A stretch of 64,000 nucleotides of DNA from Episyrphus balteatus (Eukaryota; Arthropoda; Insecta; Diptera; Syrphidae): assembly GCF_945859705.1 (NCBI RefSeq), contig NC_079137.1, positions 53,600,552 to 53,664,551 of the forward strand. Reading direction: 5' to 3'. The notes under the pieces were generated by a model that saw nothing but the letters and a program-made list of their open reading frames with translations, was not told the DNA's origin and did no database searches. How positions within the stretch are numbered: position 1 is the stretch's first letter; every line of letters begins with the position of its first letter. Of the stretch, positions 10,521 to 23,152 are shown piece by piece. The translations under genes and the position numbers were made by a program.

Positions 10521-11741
10521 CACTGTGCAAGTTTTTTAAAAAAATTTTTTGAGACAGGTGCGCGATTAACTGTTTCGTCCTATTTCGGACCCGATTTATC
10601 GGTACGACTTCGAACAAAATTTTTTTTGAAAGATTTTCAATTATTTTGAGAATTTTCCGCTTTTTTTAGTCATTTTTCATCCAAAAACAATATTTATATT
10701 GTTAATAATTCTGCTCAAACGTTATTTGCTACCAGTAGAAAGACATTATAAACATTTTGAACAATTTATTTGAAAATTTAGTGTTATTTTTTGAAAAAAT
10801 TTAAAAAAATTGAAATTTTTTACATTGTTAATCGTTTTTTCGCTGTTTTTGTTCTCTTTTGCACAAATATATTGCATGTTTTCCATTAAAAATTAATTTA
10901 ACTGTTAATTTTGTGTTGGTTAAACTTCGACAGTCTATCGATAGCATTGATAACCAAAAAATATCGAGTATATCGATACTTCACAAAACTATCGATAGTT
11001 TCAATACTTCCAAATTACTTTACCACAAGATTACCGATATTATCGATAGTTTTTTCTCAAAACTATCGATACAATCGATAATGGAAACTATCGATATCTA
11101 CCAAACACTATGTTAATTCGTTGTTTTTATCCAATGTCAAACGAAAACTCAACTTGTAGTTCAAATTGTGTTTAATTAATTTCAAAGCTATCGATAATAT
11201 CAGTAGCCTTGTGGTAAAATAATTTGGAAGTATTGAAACTATCGATAGTTTTGTGAAGTATCGATATACTCGATATTTTTTTGTTATCGATGCTATCGAT
11301 AGACTGTCGAAGTTTAACCAACGCTAAATTAACAGTTAAATTAATTTTTAATGGAAAACATGCTATGTATTTGTGCAAAAGAGACCAAAAACAGCGAAAA
11401 AACGATTAACAATGTAAAATATTTCGATTTTTTTAAATTTTTTCAAAAAAAATCACTAAATTTTCAAATAAATTGTTCAAAATTGTTTATAATGTCTTTC
11501 TACTGGTAGCAAATAACGTTTGAGCAGAATTATTAGCAATATATGTAAATATTGTTTTTGTTTGAAAAATGACTAAAAACAGTGGGAAACTCTCAAAATA
11601 ATTGAAAAAACTTTCATAAACAATTTTGTTCGAAGTCGTACCGATAAATCGAAAAACTAATGATGCCAATGGATTTCTCGGGTCCGAAATATGGCGAAAC
11701 AGTTATTCGCGCCCCTGTCAAGAATTTCGACTTGCACAGTG
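10521..11741. mobile_element. 1.22-kb palindromic (foldback) element rich in TATCGATA
   Basis: Ends are CACTGTGCAAG and CTTGCACAGTG, with TTA directly outside on both sides. The left arm (10521 to about 11105) and right arm (about 11165-11741) are inverted copies; the right arm carries a small extra segment near 11655. Equivalent frames appear in both arms on opposite strands, which confirms the inversion. Each arm contains a cluster of TATCGATA or close variants (10935-11100 and 11185-11310). CACTGTG also fits the Transib heptamer CACWRTG, but the 3-bp flanking repeat does not fit the 5-bp duplication expected for Transib. Superfamily left open. Confidence 0.85.
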
Positions 11742-12877
11742 TTATATTAAGCTTAATTTTTTAAGTCCGTCGCTGTTGTCGGATCGATTTGTATTTTAGA
11801 CAGAACAAGTATTTTTTTTTTTAATCACAATCGTAAGACCTGAATTATTTGTAACTTATACCACTTTTATCTTTGCCTAAAATAAGTTTAACTATAAAAA
11901 AAAAATAATTTCAATAAAAAAATATTTAAAATTTCAAATGAAATGTAGGATAACTTACATTTTTCTATTTTTTTTTTTTGTCTCCCTTCAAAATTGCTTT
12001 GTGCATCTTTCAAGAAAGCTTATATAAATTTTTGTTTTGTTTTTGTTTTTAAGAAGATTACGCTACTTTTCCCAAATTGGTTAAACTAAATTGTTTTAAA
12101 ATGAAAAGTTTTGAAGACATTTCGACAGAGGGAAAATTTACTTCAAATTGGTTATTATGGCCTGTGCCTGTGATGACGATGATTATGATGATGATAAAGA
12201 AGGAAAGAAGGGGAGTCATTGTCAGATCAGATTAGAGTAATAACAAAAATTATTAAGGTTGAAGTTCGTTAAGTTGCTGTGTTATTATTTTATTGGGTGA
12301 GTGGTTCGTAACAATATTATATAGAAGGGCTCTTTCAACTTCTTTATGCATCATGAAACATAAAGACCTTGTTCTTTTCAAAATAATTCCAGTTGAACCA
12401 TCTGTATTCATCTTTTCCTTGAAGTAATAATATTTTAGAGAAAAGTTAATTTAATAAAATTTTGTAATATATTTATTTTTTACTTATTTTTCTAAGAAAA
12501 TATAAAAGACTAATGTCACCCTTAACTCAGTCATTTCAAATTTGTTAACTAAAATGTTCTAGTCTGAAAGTTGTACAAAGATATATAAAGGCTATCAAAT
12601 TCATTCCTTCATCCGCATTTATAAAGTTATTTGTCTTTTCTTTATTGGGCCGGCTGATATCATTCTAATTTCAATCATTATATTTCCTCAATTTTTCCAA
12701 TTTTAAACGCAAATATTGTCCCCAAAATCAATGGTGTTTGCTTATCAAACGAAGCATTTTCGTATTAAGGAACAACTTAGGCGTATAATTTACAATGTCC
12801 AATCATCAATTTCTTTACTATACACAATCGCTTCAAAGAACATCTGAAAGATATAATTTAGGTCTATACCATACATC
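11742..12877. other. Anonymous AT-rich DNA
   Basis: Nothing coding recognised. A GATGAT-rich stretch occurs at about 12165-12200. Confidence 0.5.
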
Positions 12878-13544
12878 TATAGGGTAAAAGCGGGTGAGAT
12901 GGCGCGGCGGGGGAGATGGCGCACTTTAAATATCTTTTACATTTATTGCTCTTAAAATTTATGAAAAATATTTTTAGCTTTCTTTAAATATTTTAAATCG
13001 AAGTAGCCAGTATTCGTTTCTTTGTCTTTGATACAAAAAATAAAAAAAAATTCAAAGTAAATCATGTGATGATTTTTTTCGAATTTTTTTTTTCGCTCTT
13101 TTTTTTTGTTCCGATATTTTGTGAGTCGTTGGGATCTTAGATGCCCTTGATACACCAATACAAACAAGAGAGTATAAGTTACGGATTGCGCATGAAATCT
13201 GAGCTCTAGTTCTATCTGCTTTTTATGGGTGCTTACGAATAGGAATTATCCGAAAAAAGGTGAGATGGCGCAGTTTTTTTGCGGGTGAAATGGCGCATTC
13301 CGTACAAGAATTTTTCAATTGAGTATAGTGTTAGCATGTGCCATATCACCCTCGAAATATTTTTGAAGTTATACTTCTTATGGGAGGGTGGGTATGAAAA
13401 TTTACTTTTTGACAAGAATGTCAAAGGGATTATGACGCGATCACCCTGGGTAGCAGGGCTGTCGTTTCACCTTTAGAGTAGGCAGTACTTTAGTATTTAA
13501 AAATGCAGTACGCCGCAGTACGGCAAACATAAAACACACAACAC

Positions 13545-13731
13545 GTTGCAAGTTACATGTTTTATGTGGCAAGTTGCATGTGGCAAGTCGTATGTGGCAA
13601 GTTGCATGTGGCAAGTTGTATGTGGCAAGTTGCGTGTGGCAAGTTGCATGTGGCAAGTTGCGTGTGGCAAGTTGCATGTGGCAAGTTGCGTGTGGCAAGT
13701 TGCATGTGGTAATTTCCATGTGGCAAGTTGC
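13545..13731. repeat. 14-bp tandem array (CAAGTTGCATGTGG)
   Basis: About thirteen copies of CAAGTTGCATGTGG with minor variants (GCGTGTGG, CGTATGTGG). Each unit is two 7-mers, GCATGTG and GCAAGTT, which resemble the 7-bp satellite at 5391-6060. The array ends where a hAT-like element inserted. Frames translating it are repetitive artefacts. Confidence 0.95.
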
Positions 13732-16120
13732 CAGGGTTGCAAAAAGCTCACATTTCAGCTCAGCTCACAGCTCAGCTCAAATTTGAGCTAGGTACCATAG
13801 CTTAGCTCATTTGAGCTGAGCTGAAAGTGAGCTGAGCTGAAAGTGAGCGCCCCAACTTCCAACGCCTATATCTCGGAATTTTGAAAAAAATGAAAAAAAA
13901 ATTTTTGATGCCAAAAGGTAGCGAGGACTCTAACCTACATTTGGGTACAACTCCCATCCCTGTAGGTGCACGCGTTCTCAAACCGGGTGAACTTAAAGGT
14001 AAAAAAAAAGTTAAGCCCGATTCTGAAAAAATAGGTATGATGTGGCGGTTTAACATGGAAGATGATTTTTTAAAATCTGAGAATGTGCAAAGCGTAGGCC
14101 CATGACACAAGCTATCATTGGGTATCACTCCCAAAAATTGCTCTCAAGCGGTTTAGCTTCCAGGAGCATTCAAAGATTCGGGGATTTTTCGAAAAAAAAT
14201 TTTACCCCAGCTTTCAAACGCGATTTTCTCGGAATTTTGAAAAAAATCGAAAAACCGGATTATACCACTATCGGCTAGCTGAGAATATAAGCTTTCATAT
14301 GGCACCACTCCCCTGTCTCTAGATCAAAGCGTTCCAACGCGGAATTTTGAAGAAAATGAAAATAAAATTTGTTGATGCCAAAAGGTAGCGGGGACTTTAA
14401 CCTACATTTGGGTACAATTCCCATCCCTGTAGGTCCACGCGCTCTCAAACCGGGAGAACTTAAAAGTAAAAAAAAAATAGGCACGATTCTGAAAAAATAG
14501 GCATGATGTGGCGGTTTAACATGGAAGGCGATTTTTTAAAAATCTGACAATGTGCAAAGCGTAGGCCCATGACACAAGCTATCATTGGGTATCACTCCCA
14601 AAAATTGCTCTCAAGCGGTTTAGCTTCCAGGAGCATTCAAAGATTCGGGGATTTTTCGAAAAAAAATTTTACCCCAACTTTCATACGCGATTTTCTCGGA
14701 ATTTTGAAAAAATCGAAAAACCGGATTATACCACTATGGGCTAGCTGAGAATATAAGCTTTCATATGTCACCACTCCCCTGTCTCTAGATCAAAGCGTTC
14801 CAACGCCTATATCGCGGAATTTTGAAGAAAATGAAAATAAAATTTTTGATGCCAAAAGATAGCGGGGACTCTAACCTACATTTGGTTACAACTCCCATTC
14901 CTGTAGGTCCACGCGTTCTCAAACCGGGTGAACTTAAAGGTAAAAAAAAAGTTAAGTCCGATTCTGAAAAAATAGGTATGATGTGGCGGTTTAACATGGA
15001 AGATGATTTTTTAAAAATCTGAGAATGTGCAAAGCGTAGGCCCATGACACAAGCTATCATTGGGTATCACTCCCAAAAATTGCTCTCAAGCGGTTTAGCT
15101 TCCAGGAGCATTCAAAGATTCGGGGATTTTTCGAAAAAAAATTTTACCCCAACTTTCAAACGCGATTTTCTCGGAATTTTGAAAAAAATCGAAAAACCGG
15201 ATTATACCACTATCGGCTAGCTGAGAATATAAGCTTTCATATGGCACCACTCCCCTGTCTCTAGATCAAAGCGTTCCAACGCCTATATCGCGGAATTTTG
15301 AAGAAAATGAAAATAAAATTTTTGATGCCAAAAGATAGCGGGGACTCTAACCTACATTTGGGTACAACTCCCATTCCTGTAGGTCCACGCGTTCTCAAAC
15401 CGGGAGAACTTAAAAGTAAAAAAAAATAGGCGCGATTCTGAAAAAAAAGGCATGATGTGGTGGTTTAACATGGAAGGCGATTTTTTAAAAATCTGATAAT
15501 GTGCAAAGCGTAGGCCCATGACACAAGCTATCATTTGGCATCACTCCCAAAAATTGCTCTAAAGTGGTTTAGCTTCCAGGAGCGTTTAAAGATTCGGGGA
15601 TTTTTCGAAAAAAAAATTTACCCCAACTTTCAAACGCGATTTTCTCGGAATTTTGAAAAAAGTCGAAAAACCGGATTGTACCGGAATTTTTTTTTTATGA
15701 TAAAAAAAGAAATATTTTACTAAAAAAAATAGAAATATATTTACTATCAAAAACACCAAGAGAAAAGATCACGAAAAATTATCTGTCTTATTTATAAAAA
15801 TATCTATGTGTTAAAATAATTCCAATAATAACTAGAATCAAACATCTTAAGCTATGGTGTTATATAAAAGTTTAAAATATCTTCATATTTCATTATACTT
15901 TCCAAATAAAAATCAATGTATCCTCTCACCCATCACAGCTCAGCTCAGCTCACTTTACCTTAGCTCACCCAACCGCTCAGCTCAACCATCAGCTCAGCTC
16001 ACTTTCAGCTCAGCTCAAATGAGCTGAGCTATGGTACATATCTCAAAAGTGAGCTAGCTCAAAATTTGAGCTGAGCTGCGAGCTGAGCTCAGCTCACTTT
16101 TGAGCTTTGTAGCAACCCTG
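13732..16120. mobile_element. 2.39-kb hAT-like non-autonomous element with AGCTC subterminal repeats
   Basis: Ends are CAGGGTTGC and GCAACCCTG, the hAT pattern. It is flanked by CAAGTTGC (13724-13731) and CAAGTTCC (16121-16128), an 8-bp target duplication with one mismatch; P elements also make 8-bp duplications, so the superfamily call is strong but not certain. Both subterminal regions (13746-13845 and 15935-16108) are packed with AGCTCAGCTCA/TGAGCTGAGCT motifs in both orientations, plausible transposase-binding sites. The body is a tandem array of ~475-bp units. No transposase frame is present. Confidence 0.88.
13853..15690. repeat. Four ~475-bp tandem repeats inside the hAT-like element
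   Basis: The landmark TAACCTACATTTGG starts at 13931, 14398, 14872 and 15348, spacings 467, 474 and 476. Each unit runs from an AACGCCTATAT-like start through GGGTATCACTCCC to AAAACCGGATT. Short frames of 60-110 residues appear on both strands in every copy but are interrupted differently, so I treat them as non-coding. Confidence 0.9.
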
Positions 16121-16454
16121 CAAGTTCCATATTGCTACTACTAGTGCTGAAGCACACACAATTCTCATAAAATTACCATATCGCACATTTTATGCGCAAT
16201 CATTTACTTTCGTTAACCATATATAGTACGTTCTGAACCGCACAACATGAGTAAAGTTCACAGATTAAATTGAAAACTACATGGACGCAAGGAGGATGAA
16301 AGAATTAATTTATTGTTCACTTGATAAAAATGTAAAAAACGAAGTGTGGATTAATTAATTTAATAATAGAAATTAAAAAAATCAAATGAAATTCATTTAT
16401 ATATGTATACTGAATGAGAAGTATAACTTCAGTCGAGTGTACATGTGTACACAC

Positions 16455-17796
16455 TAGGGTGGGTCAAAAAAATCGAAATTTTTTTTTTTGATTTGGTACT
16501 CCGAAAAATCGATTGCTAGACCCCTCTAGAATATACACACCAAATATGAGCTCTTTATATTAATGGGAAGGTCCTCCGCTTTGCAATTTTCCATTTTTAC
16601 ATCAAGCTTCTACTAAAAAAAAAATAATTTTTTTATTAATTGACTTTTTAGCAAATTTCTTTTCATATTCTTGTAGGAAATTGAACGCTCTACAAAAAAG
16701 GCCTTATACACTTTTTTCGTTTATCTAACCGTTGAATAGATATTTGAGGTCCAAAAATCGAGAAAATCTTTAAAAATTCGTTTTTTGTTCTTAATTTTGT
16801 AACAAATTGAAAAATTATAATGATCAAATGCGCAAGACATATTCTTGTTGGAAGTTGATTGTTCCACAAAAAAGGTCTTAATAACTTTTTTCATTGATCT
16901 AACCATTCTAAAGATATTCGAGGTCAAAGTTAAAAAAAAAATATAAAAACATTTTATATTTTTAAAAAATTTCTAATTCACTGAAACTTCATTATTTTCA
17001 AATTAGCAAGATATATTCTTGTAGGGGCTTAAACGTTCTACAAAAAATTCCTTGGAATGAAATTGATTGCTTTAACCGTTTAGAAGATATTCGTATCCAA
17101 ACCAATGCTCACTGATTTCAATAGTTTTCTTATGACCCGTATGCATTGCGATTTGGATACGAATATCTTCTAAACGGTTAAAGCAATCAATTTCATTCCA
17201 AGGAATTTTTTGTAGAACGTTTAAGCCCCTACAAGAATATATCTTGTTAATTTGAAAATAATGAAGTTTCAGTGAATTAGAAATTTTTTAAAAATATAAA
17301 ATGTTTTTATATTTTTTTTTAACTTTGCCCTCGAATATCTTTAGAATGGTTAGATTAATGAAAAAAGTTAATAAGACCTTTATTGTGGAACAATCAATTT
17401 CCAACAAGAATATGTCTTGCGCGTTTGATCATTATAGTTTTTCAATTTGTTACAAAATTAAGAACAAAAAACGAATTTTTAAAGATTTTCTCGATATTTG
17501 GACCTCAAATATCTATTCAACGGTTAGATAAACGAAAAAAGTGTATAAGGCCTTTTTTGTAGAGCGTTCAATTTCCTACAAGAATATGAAAAGAAATTTG
17601 CTAAAAAGTCAATTAATAAAAAAAATTATTTTTTTTAGTAGAAGCTTGATGTAAAAATGGAAAATTGCAAAGCGGAGGACCTTCCCATTAATATAAAGAG
17701 CTCATATTTGGTGTGTATATTCTAGAGGGGTCTAGCAATCGATTTTTCGGAGTACCAATTCAAAAAAAAAAATTTCTATTTTTTTGACCCACCCTA
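16455..17796. mobile_element. 1.34-kb foldback hAT-like MITE with perfect 8-bp target duplication
   Basis: Ends are TAGGGTGGGTC and GACCCACCCTA. The flanking duplication GTACACAC is identical on both sides (16447-16454 and 17797-17804). The left half is the inverted copy of the right half, with arms of about 650 bp and a short spacer near 17100-17150. Related copies lie at 9955-10516, 34287-34724 and 40740-41162. It has no coding capacity; a hAT transposase in trans is inferred from the 8-bp duplication and TAGGG ends. Confidence 0.95.
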
Positions 17797-18181
17797 GTAC
17801 ACACACTCTTTTTTTTTAAAGTAATTCAGCCAAGCTCACATTTTATAAAAAAGACGACTAGTTGCAGTCTATTATATGGCATGCATTGCTTGACTCTTTG
17901 ACATCGTTCAACCATTTGTGCAATGAATTTGGCAATAGAAACCTAAAACAAACTCATGCGCCATCTCACCCACCCTATAGGGGGTGATGGTTTTTTTTAA
18001 ACTTTTTTTCTATATTAATTTAAAAATATAAATTTAAAATATAAAATTCTGTAAACCAAATAATACGTAGGATATTGAATATAGAACATTTTTGCATTGT
18101 TAGAAATATGGAATGTGGTTTACTTTGTAAAATATGACAGAAACAAAAAATGTATGCCATCTCACCCGCTTTTACCCTATA

Positions 18182-19442
18182 ATATACTATAGGATCAAAA
18201 AAGGATACTCTATTCTTTCAAAATCCTGTCCAAACCATGTGTTCATATACCCAAACCCAAAAATTTGTACGGGTGCCTGCATATATTATTACACAAGAAA
18301 AAAAAAGTTATATAAAAAAAGGAAATAATTTGTCTTCTAGGAAACAGGAAGTATATTGATATTTCCAAAGGACACCACTTTTCAACAGTTTATCGATTGA
18401 ATGTTTACTTTTTTGTAATTACAGACTTTGGAACAAACAAATTGAAGAATGTTGTCGTTTATGTTTAGTTTGGTAAGATGTCTTTCTTTCTTTTAAAGTT
18501 TGGCTTTAAATGAAGACCAATTTAAGTAATTTCATATATTTATTTAATAACTGTTGATAACAATTACTTTCGTAAGCACTTATTTCCGTAAATATATCAA
18601 TTTAAATTTTTAAACCATCAGGCATTTCGATTGCTTCAATTTAAACTTAAATAATAGAGTAGTGTGTTTTTTTTGTTGTTTTTATTGTTTCTTTTACTTC
18701 GGGTAATTACTTAATTTTTTTTTATGTAATGCCAAGAAACATTCTTCCTTATAATGAAGAAAAAAAAAAAAATTATGAAAATTATTTTAATTTTAAGTGG
18801 AGTGATTCAATATAATTCAATTTTTAAGTTCAAAAGATGTGATAAGCCCACTGTGTCGTACCTGGGCGGAACGCTTTGGAGTTGAGGCTACTTGAACTTT
18901 AAAATTCAATCACATTCTTACTTACTATCAACAAAAATGAATACAAAAAACTAATAAAATAATTATTTCTTGTATATTGTTAATGATTTAATTTAAAGTC
19001 AAAATCATGATCCTTCAAATTTTTTTTGCAAAAATTCGATCGAATCGAGTACGGTCTTACAACTTACATAGCTCCTGACTAGGCTATCCCAAAAGCCACA
19101 AAAAGCATTCATGATTTTTCAAATTAACGTTAAGAATAACAAAAATTATGATTCTTGTGAGAAACTTATTCAAGATTTCAAAACTCTCCTCAATTTTTGC
19201 TGAGATATTGATGGTTAAAGACAAAAAGATCCTTTTCCATTCAAAGTTCGATATCTTAGCATCGTAGTCGTCGTATCGACGTATTAAAAAAAAAAAAACT
19301 TATTTAAGCTGAATGTTAAGTTTAAAAATTTTTTATCCAAGTTCGTAGATCAAAAAACAGAACGGCAAAAATTTCGAAAAATAATCGGTATTGAATAGGA
19401 TTGAGTGGAACACGTATTGATTGAAAGATTTTTTTTCATCCT
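18182..19442. other. Anonymous AT-rich DNA
   Basis: No exon, RNA gene or tandem repeat recognised. Confidence 0.5.
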
Positions 19443-19830
19443 AAAGCCTAGTACGCTAATGATGCGAAACGAAAAATTATCAAGTCGAGAACGAAAATGC
19501 TAACAAAAAAATATAATCGAGTACGTATTCTGTCAAAGTCAAAATAAATAATTTCAAAATTTATTTTTAAAATCAAGAAAAATCAACAGATAACAATTTT
19601 TAAAGCAAGAAATAAATGAATTAAAAGTGAAAAAAGTCAACACTGCTCTTGGAGTCAAGAAAAATGCACAGGATAGTAAAAAGTAAGTGACAAATGAGTG
19701 AAAACTCTACAATTTTTCGTTAGAGCTGCGTACTGAAAAACGAAAAGGAAAACGAAATTTTCCGTTCAGGATGTCGTTAATGAAATTTTGTATGGAACAT
19801 TTTTTTTCGCTTCAGCAGCATACTAGGCTT
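19443..19830. mobile_element. ~390-bp MITE with CCTAGTA(C/T)GCT inverted ends
   Basis: AAAGCCTAGTACGCTAATGATGCGAAA at the left matches the reverse complement of TTTCGCTTCAGCAGCATACTAGGCTT at the right with a few differences. Inner sequences are only weakly complementary. No clear target duplication. Confidence 0.6.
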
Positions 19831-19969
19831 GACATATTAAATCTAAACTAGAAAGTTCGGGCTAGTATATATAATTTTTTTTTTTTTTAATCCAGTAATA
19901 TTATTTTGAAGGGAAATCCAATCACTCGAAAAACCTTAAAAATTAAGATTTTTTGTATCCCTTAATTTT

Positions 19970-21075
19970 TTACATGCGATTTAGGTATTATAGACTAGGT
20001 TTAGGGCAAGTTTGGATTCGGAAAAAAAATCGAACTCGGAATAACAATCAGACATGACATTAAGATGATAGAGAATGCCAAAAAGCGGGTCTCACAATTC
20101 TGCAATTCTGTCTGTGTGTCGAGCTACACCCTTTAATAGACTAGTAAATGGATTTTCTTTAAATTTGAAAGTTTTCGGAGATGTAAAATAATGACCATGA
20201 ACTTTACAGACAATTTAACTATTGGTCCTTGGACTTCTGCCACTGCCGTAAAACTCAACTGATTTTCAAAAACTTAACGGCAATCGCTTCGTCTGAATAA
20301 ATACTCGATAAGCCATTTTTTTAGTTTTTTTTTGTTATTTACCGTTTTTACGATGTTTGGGCCAAAAGTGTCAGAAATGCTAAAAAAAGTGTCGTCTAAG
20401 ATTTCAGACCTCTGCCACTGTCGTAAGACTCAACTGTTTTTCAAAAACTTAACGGCAATCGACCCAACTTTTAAAATAAAAGAAAAAACTTGGAAACGTT
20501 ATTTACGGTACCTGCTATAGAAAAGATTTTTGGTTTTTTAATGTGTCGTAACGACTCACCCGATTTCAACGAAATTTTTATACAAAAGCGTTTGAGTAAC
20601 CGTAATACTGAAATTTTAGAAATATGAATTTTTAAAAAACACATTTTTGAATTTATAAAAAAATATTTCAAAATATTTTTTTTTTTTTAAATTCAATTTT
20701 TTTTAAAACGAGTTAATGAATAATTTTGGAATTTTGGTTTTAAGTGTTAATTAATTATTTCTTTAAAATGGCATAACAACTTCTTTTTTTAAATGTTAGA
20801 AAATTTGTATATCAAAAAATTATTTTTAAAAAATGGCTGTAACGATTTTATGATTTTTTTTCTAAAAATTCTTTGTTATTTAAGAAATTAAATGGCATAA
20901 TTAATTTGAGGGTCAAAACCATTTGAAGGGATGTTTTTATTATTTTTATTTATTTAATATGGATTTTTAAATTTTTTATTTTTAAATTCTTAAAAATATT
21001 TTTATATGGATTTTTAAAAAGCTTTAATATTCTCATGCAACTTTTAACATAAGAGCAAGTACGTTCGAACCAGAC
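19970..21075 (+). repeat. Dispersed repeat family D, copy 1
   Basis: Shares with 36020-37020 the blocks around GGGCAAGTTTGGATTCG, AATCGAACTCG, GACATTA(A/C)GATGAT, GAGAATGCCAAAAA and the closing AAGAGCAAGTACGT. Contains two diverged copies of TCTGCCACTG(C/T)CGTAA (about 20233 and 20409). Non-coding; class unknown. Confidence 0.7.
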
Positions 21076-21355
21076 ATTTATTGTATTTTGGCTATGTTTA
21101 AGTTTCTCTAATTTAGATAGACATATGATTTATTGCAAGTTCTTTAAACTTTCAGATTTGTCTTGGTGGACTCTGTTCGTTTTGTGCATTTATAGTTGGG
21201 TACCTCACATTTGCCTTCAGACTCATCTCCTGTGATGCGTATTTATTCAATAGTTTTTAAACGTTTCCAGGTGGTTTTTTTAACAGTTCCATTTTTGTAT
21301 AACTGTGTCAGTATTTTTTTTTTGGGGATTTGTGGAAACGTTTGTTGATTTACCA

Positions 21356-21444
21356 TCCCAACTAACAATTTTGCTTCTATAAAGCTTTATAGAAGCAAAA
21401 GAAGCATGTATAAAGCTTTACAGAAGCAAAATTGTTAGTCGGGA
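21356..21444. mobile_element. 89-bp hairpin element, copy 1
   Basis: TCCCAACTAACAATTTTGCT at the left pairs with the reverse complement ending GTTAGTCGGGA at the right. Inside, TATAAAGCTTTATA is itself a perfect palindrome, so the unit can fold as a nearly continuous hairpin. A diverged second copy lies at 58378-58464. Confidence 0.8.
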
Positions 21445-23119
21445 TAGCTCGCCTCTAGACTTGCTGCATTCCTTCGTTTATTTACTCGGTGGACCTATCA
21501 ATTTGAAATGTTTGCCAGTTGAATTTCTAGATTTTATCAGATTCTTCAACAGGTTCGCCGGATATTATGCAAGTTGCATGTTTTAGTCAGTTTTGATTTT
21601 TGAGTAACATTATATACAAAAGAGTTCAAGAAAAGACTTGAACCCGAAATGGTCTAGTTGTAGAAATTTCAAAATGGATATCTCTGTTTAACTGAAAAAA
21701 ATCTTTGAAGAAATTATTTTACTTACTAAATTTAGAGTTAAAAAATAAATTGGAATTTCTATAGCAAACCTACATACCTATGTTTATCTTAATACCTAGA
21801 TGCTATTCGGTGTAATCTATACCTGTCCAACCTTTTTCATAAGATGTTAAAGTACAAGACACAAAATTTATCACTATCAATGTTTCAAATTGTTCTTTTC
21901 TTAAATTTTTTTTCTTCTTTTCCTTTTGACAAGGGTAAAGACAAAAGAATAGTTAGTTTCGTCGATTCCCAAAAGCCCCAACATAAAATATAACTTTGTG
22001 TGTGAAATGAAACAAAGCTTTCACTTTTTAAGGATCAAGAAAAATGATTTAGCTAGGCGCGTGCTGTGCCAATTACTTTTTTTTTTCCTCTTATCCTTAC
22101 TTATCTAAAAGATCTGTTGAATGAAAACAAAACAAAATAAAGCAAAAAAATATGAAAAAGTATGAACAAAACAAAACAAAAAAAAACTTATATCCCATAA
22201 GAGTCAAAGGATAACATAATGCGTCATCGTAACACTTGCAAAAATGGAAAAGAAGGAAGGCAAAGTAATGTTATGCGCTCAATAGGCATTGTGTTTCGCC
22301 AATTTCAATTTATCTGAAAGATTACAATCTCCTCCATAAATATAGTCTCTCTATGTACCAAATAGCAGCTCTCTATATCTCTCCTCGTCCTCTCCACTTT
22401 GGTATTGTAATGTATTGAATTTCACGGTTCATGCTTCAGATCCGATTTATGGGCCGAACAAATTAGCAGATGGGATTACGCCAATATAAATGAAAGAGAG
22501 AAGAGAGAAAGAGTCCTGAATAACTGGGAACTGGACGGCTTCAGCATCGACATCGGCAGCCTCCTCGTTTTATACCTATATATGTACCTAGTTGAATTGG
22601 AAAAATGATTAATTCTTTTTTTGTTCTTGCTTTTATCCGATCCAAAACCGAATAATGTACCACCACATCATCACATCGAGAGTGGAAGTCCTAGAAAATA
22701 GCGAGAAAAAAAAAATTATTGCCGAAAAATGAATTGTAAGCACGAAATGCTTATGAATGCAATATGAAGGACGATGTTGAAGTGTTGGACCGATAATAAT
22801 GGCATTTTTATGTACAAAAACAAAAAAAAAGGAGAAAGAAAAACCAAAACCAAAAACAATGGAAAATATTTGGAATATTAGTGAACACGCTATTTGGCTT
22901 AGCGAACAACGAACTTGGTATATACAATTTATTTTCCTGAAAATTGAACAAGGTGTTTTTACCTTTCTTTTGATCAGATCGTTTTTCTAAGGAGATTCTT
23001 GTTTATATGAAACTTTTGTTGGGGAATTTTATCCAAAATTGCTTTACAAAAAAAAAAAAAAAACAACATATTTTGATGAAAAGGATGACGAGAAATCGCT
23101 AGAGACGTTTTTCCTTTTC

Positions 23120-23152
<33 letters not shown>

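Larger units (their letters stand above)
12878..18181. mobile_element. 5.3-kb TIR element (TAGGGTAAAAGCGGG ends) hosting nested insertions
   Basis: The left end TAGGGTAAAAGCGGGTGAGA at 12880 is mirrored by the reverse complement ending at 18179, and TA flanks each side. GGTGAGATGGCGC motifs recur inward at 12910, 13259 and 13287 on the left and in inverted form at about 17955 and 18153. The middle is filled by a 14-bp array, a hAT-like element and a foldback MITE, so the host element was originally much shorter. No transposase seen. Confidence 0.7.

Noticed and set aside
10521..11741. Transib element on the basis of CACTGTG ends
   Set aside because: The heptamer fits CACWRTG, but the flanks share only TTA, not the expected 5-bp duplication, and no transposase is present.
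13881..15060. Frames of 66-110 residues in the ~475-bp repeats
   Set aside because: Each copy carries different lesions and both strands are open; no recognised domain.
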